From UBA10110 sp964354145 (GTDB lineage Bacteria; Patescibacteriota; Kazan-3B-28; UBA10110): a stretch of DNA of 14,128 nucleotides. The stretch lies in the NCBI GenBank assembly GCA_964354145.1, contig CAYGXX010000017.1:1-14128 (forward strand). The letters are read 5' to 3'. Shown here piece after piece: positions 14,117 through 14,128 of this stretch (positions within the stretch are counted from its first letter, which is position 1; each line of letters starts with the position of its first letter). The notes beneath the pieces are model-generated. The model made no database searches. It was not told the DNA's origin and worked only from the letters and a program-made list of their open reading frames with translations. Position numbers and translations under genes: made by a program.

Positions 14117-14128
14117 AGGTGAGGATAA

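Overview
The window reads as chromosomal DNA of an uncultivated bacterium, most likely from the Candidate Phyla Radiation (Patescibacteria, Parcubacteria-like). The signs are a giant secreted surface protein whose C-terminus is of a type I remember from that group, almost no Shine-Dalgarno sequences, starts that look leaderless, tiny palindromic repeats in the gaps, and small TPR-rich membrane proteins. UGA is a stop codon (several genes end in TGA), which argues against the code-25 lineages (Gracilibacteria, SR1/Absconditabacteria). The assignment is inference; there is no rRNA or marker gene here.

Layout. 1-295: a palindromic repeat, then a leader with stem-loops. 296-4132: a 1278-residue S-layer-like exported protein of about six tandem beta-sandwich units. 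4133-4442: a GC-rich hairpin and two inverted-repeat elements. 4449-7914: a tightly overlapped operon of two membrane-anchored TPR proteins and a Wzy_C/O-antigen-ligase-type polytopic protein with its own C-terminal TPR. 7968-8558: an anchored or secreted protein of unknown function. 8738-11823: three nucleotide-sugar genes (WbjD/WecB-type 2-epimerase, inverting 4,6-dehydratase, RmlD-like reductase) that together fit synthesis of a UDP-activated 2-acetamido-2,6-dideoxy-L-hexose such as L-FucNAc, L-QuiNAc or L-RhaNAc. 11859-12231: a 373-bp cassette with a GIY-YIG nuclease gene between near-identical inverted hairpin repeats. 12248-13113: a gene with a consensus promoter, perfect Shine-Dalgarno and strong terminator, encoding a Nudix-like protein whose catalytic box is degenerate. 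13175-14128 (minus): a class I SAM methyltransferase with an N-terminal four-cysteine motif, whose start may lie outside the window.

How it may work together: the sugar genes supply an unusual activated deoxy-amino sugar, the Wzy_C/TPR operon could polymerise or transfer glycan on the outer face of the membrane, and the surface protein is the obvious acceptor or neighbour. This cell-envelope glycosylation reading is inference from adjacency. The two items most worth following are the GIY-YIG/palindrome cassette, with an apparently non-autonomous relative at 4297-4391, and the TPR-TPR-Wzy_C operon beside the surface protein.
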